Assembly: GCF_003369915.1 (NCBI RefSeq)
Contig: NC_046675.1
Location: 16,492,001 to 16,556,000, forward strand
From: Drosophila miranda
Lineage: Eukaryota > Arthropoda > Insecta > Diptera > Drosophilidae
Reading direction: 5' to 3'
DNA: 64,000 nt
Shown: one piece after another, positions 63,503-64,000 of the stretch
Layout: each line of letters opens with the position of its first letter
Numbering within the stretch: position 1 is the first letter of the stretch
The notes under the pieces: model-generated
What the model was told of the DNA's origin: nothing
Databases searched by the model: none
What the model saw: only the letters and a program-made list of their open reading frames with translations
Position numbers and translations under genes: made by a program

Positions 63503-64000
63503 CTACTGTATCCTCTTGCTTATTGTGTCCAGATAGTTGTAGCCATTGTAGGCCTTATTCGTGGCCCAGTCCTTGCTATAGTTATTGCCATCGTGCCCGG
63601 CACCAGCCCCAGAGCTGTAGGGGGAGTAGGAGTTGGAGAAGCTGCTGCCGCCCACAAACTGCGAGTAGTCAGAGGGCTCCGAGTCGTAGACATGCGAGTG
63701 CGTCTGCACCAGGTGCGGATGGATCTTGCACATGGTCTTGTACTTCAGGTAGTGAATCAGCCAGCCCACGCCGCCAACCAAGAGCACGTTCATGCCGATT
63801 ACAGTCAATAGCATGGACACCAGAGTCATTTTCAGGTGTGCGATTTTCATCAGAATGACCAGCGGCAGGATAATGAGCCACTTCCTCTTCTTCTTCTTCA
63901 GACGCGCCTCTGGGGGGTGCAAAACAGAACTTGATACCCGGAGTTGGAGAGAGATTAATGTTCACCTACCCGACTCGTCCATGACGCGGGCGCCTGTCTC
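63503..64000 (-). CDS. Osi1: Osiris family protein, C-terminal part (Osi1 by position), cut by window edge
   Basis: Two exon parts on the minus strand: 64000-63970 (incomplete, runs off the window) and 63909-63503 (final exon with stop). The intron is 60 nt and phase 1 (donor GTAGGT, acceptor CCCCAG). The visible product begins ETGARVMDES and then shows ARLKKKKRKW, a hydrophobic double segment of about 50 residues (DUF1676-type module), and a Ser/Tyr/Gly-rich tail with NKAYNGYNYL, similar to the AY-GY tail of Osi3. The basic cluster directly after a phase-1 intron is the arrangement of other Osi genes here. The signal peptide and cysteine segment lie beyond the window. The symbol comes from its place beyond NPFR, as in D. 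melanogaster. Confidence 0.75.

Noticed and set aside
1-64000. tRNA, rRNA or snRNA genes
   Set aside because: No A/B-box pairs with cloverleaf arms or rRNA words were recognised, but by-eye reading is not sensitive.

Overview
This window looks like euchromatic DNA from a Drosophila species, probably of the obscura group (Muller element E, equivalent to D. melanogaster 3R 83D-E). The evidence is short GT-AG introns (56-80 nt in most genes), many di- and tetranucleotide repeats, an exactly recognisable neuropeptide F receptor (NPFR), a run of Osiris (Osi) genes around it, and a DINE-1-like interspersed element whose wording matches what I remember from obscura-group genomes. The genes are orthologues of D. 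melanogaster genes but are not identical to them, so the species is not D. melanogaster.

Layout, left to right: about 10.7 kb without a gene; Osi6 (minus, 10.7-12.0 kb); a 6.5 kb gap; Osi5 (minus, 18.5-19.4 kb); a 5.9 kb gap; Osi24 (plus, 25.3-27.9 kb); Osi4 (minus, 28.7-29.9 kb); Osi3 (minus, 32.4-33.9 kb); a gap with a decayed jockey-like retrotransposon fragment (about 37.6-38.4 kb); Osi2 (minus, 39.5-41.3 kb); a 10 kb gap; NPFR (minus, 51.3-53.2 kb, 5' exon(s) not seen); an EcKinase/CHK-like kinase gene (minus, 58.7-59.9 kb); a DINE-1-like element; a broken copy of the kinase gene (61.2-61.7 kb); and the 3' part of a further Osiris gene (minus, 63.5 kb to the window edge), Osi1 by position. 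The order Osi6-Osi5-Osi24-Osi4-Osi3-Osi2-NPFR-Osi1 matches the D. melanogaster order as I remember it. That stretch belongs to the dosage-sensitive Triplo-lethal (Tpl) region.

The Osiris genes encode small secretory-pathway proteins. Most have a signal peptide, a two-cysteine segment, a basic stretch followed by a long hydrophobic segment (the DUF1676 region), and often a C-terminal AQ-x-x-AY-like motif. The family acts in cuticle-forming epithelia. NPFR is a class A GPCR embedded in the cluster. The kinase-like gene is a likely lineage-specific passenger.

Most worth a second look: two competing, frame-compatible terminal exons in Osi24; a shared phase-1 intron just before the hydrophobic module in five Osi genes; the Osi4 stop codon lying inside its own AATAAA; the kinase gene, pseudogene and DINE-1 arrangement; and the atypical structure of Osi2. 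I did not find a wholly new system. Exon limits come from reading splice consensus and frame by eye; no alignment was run.
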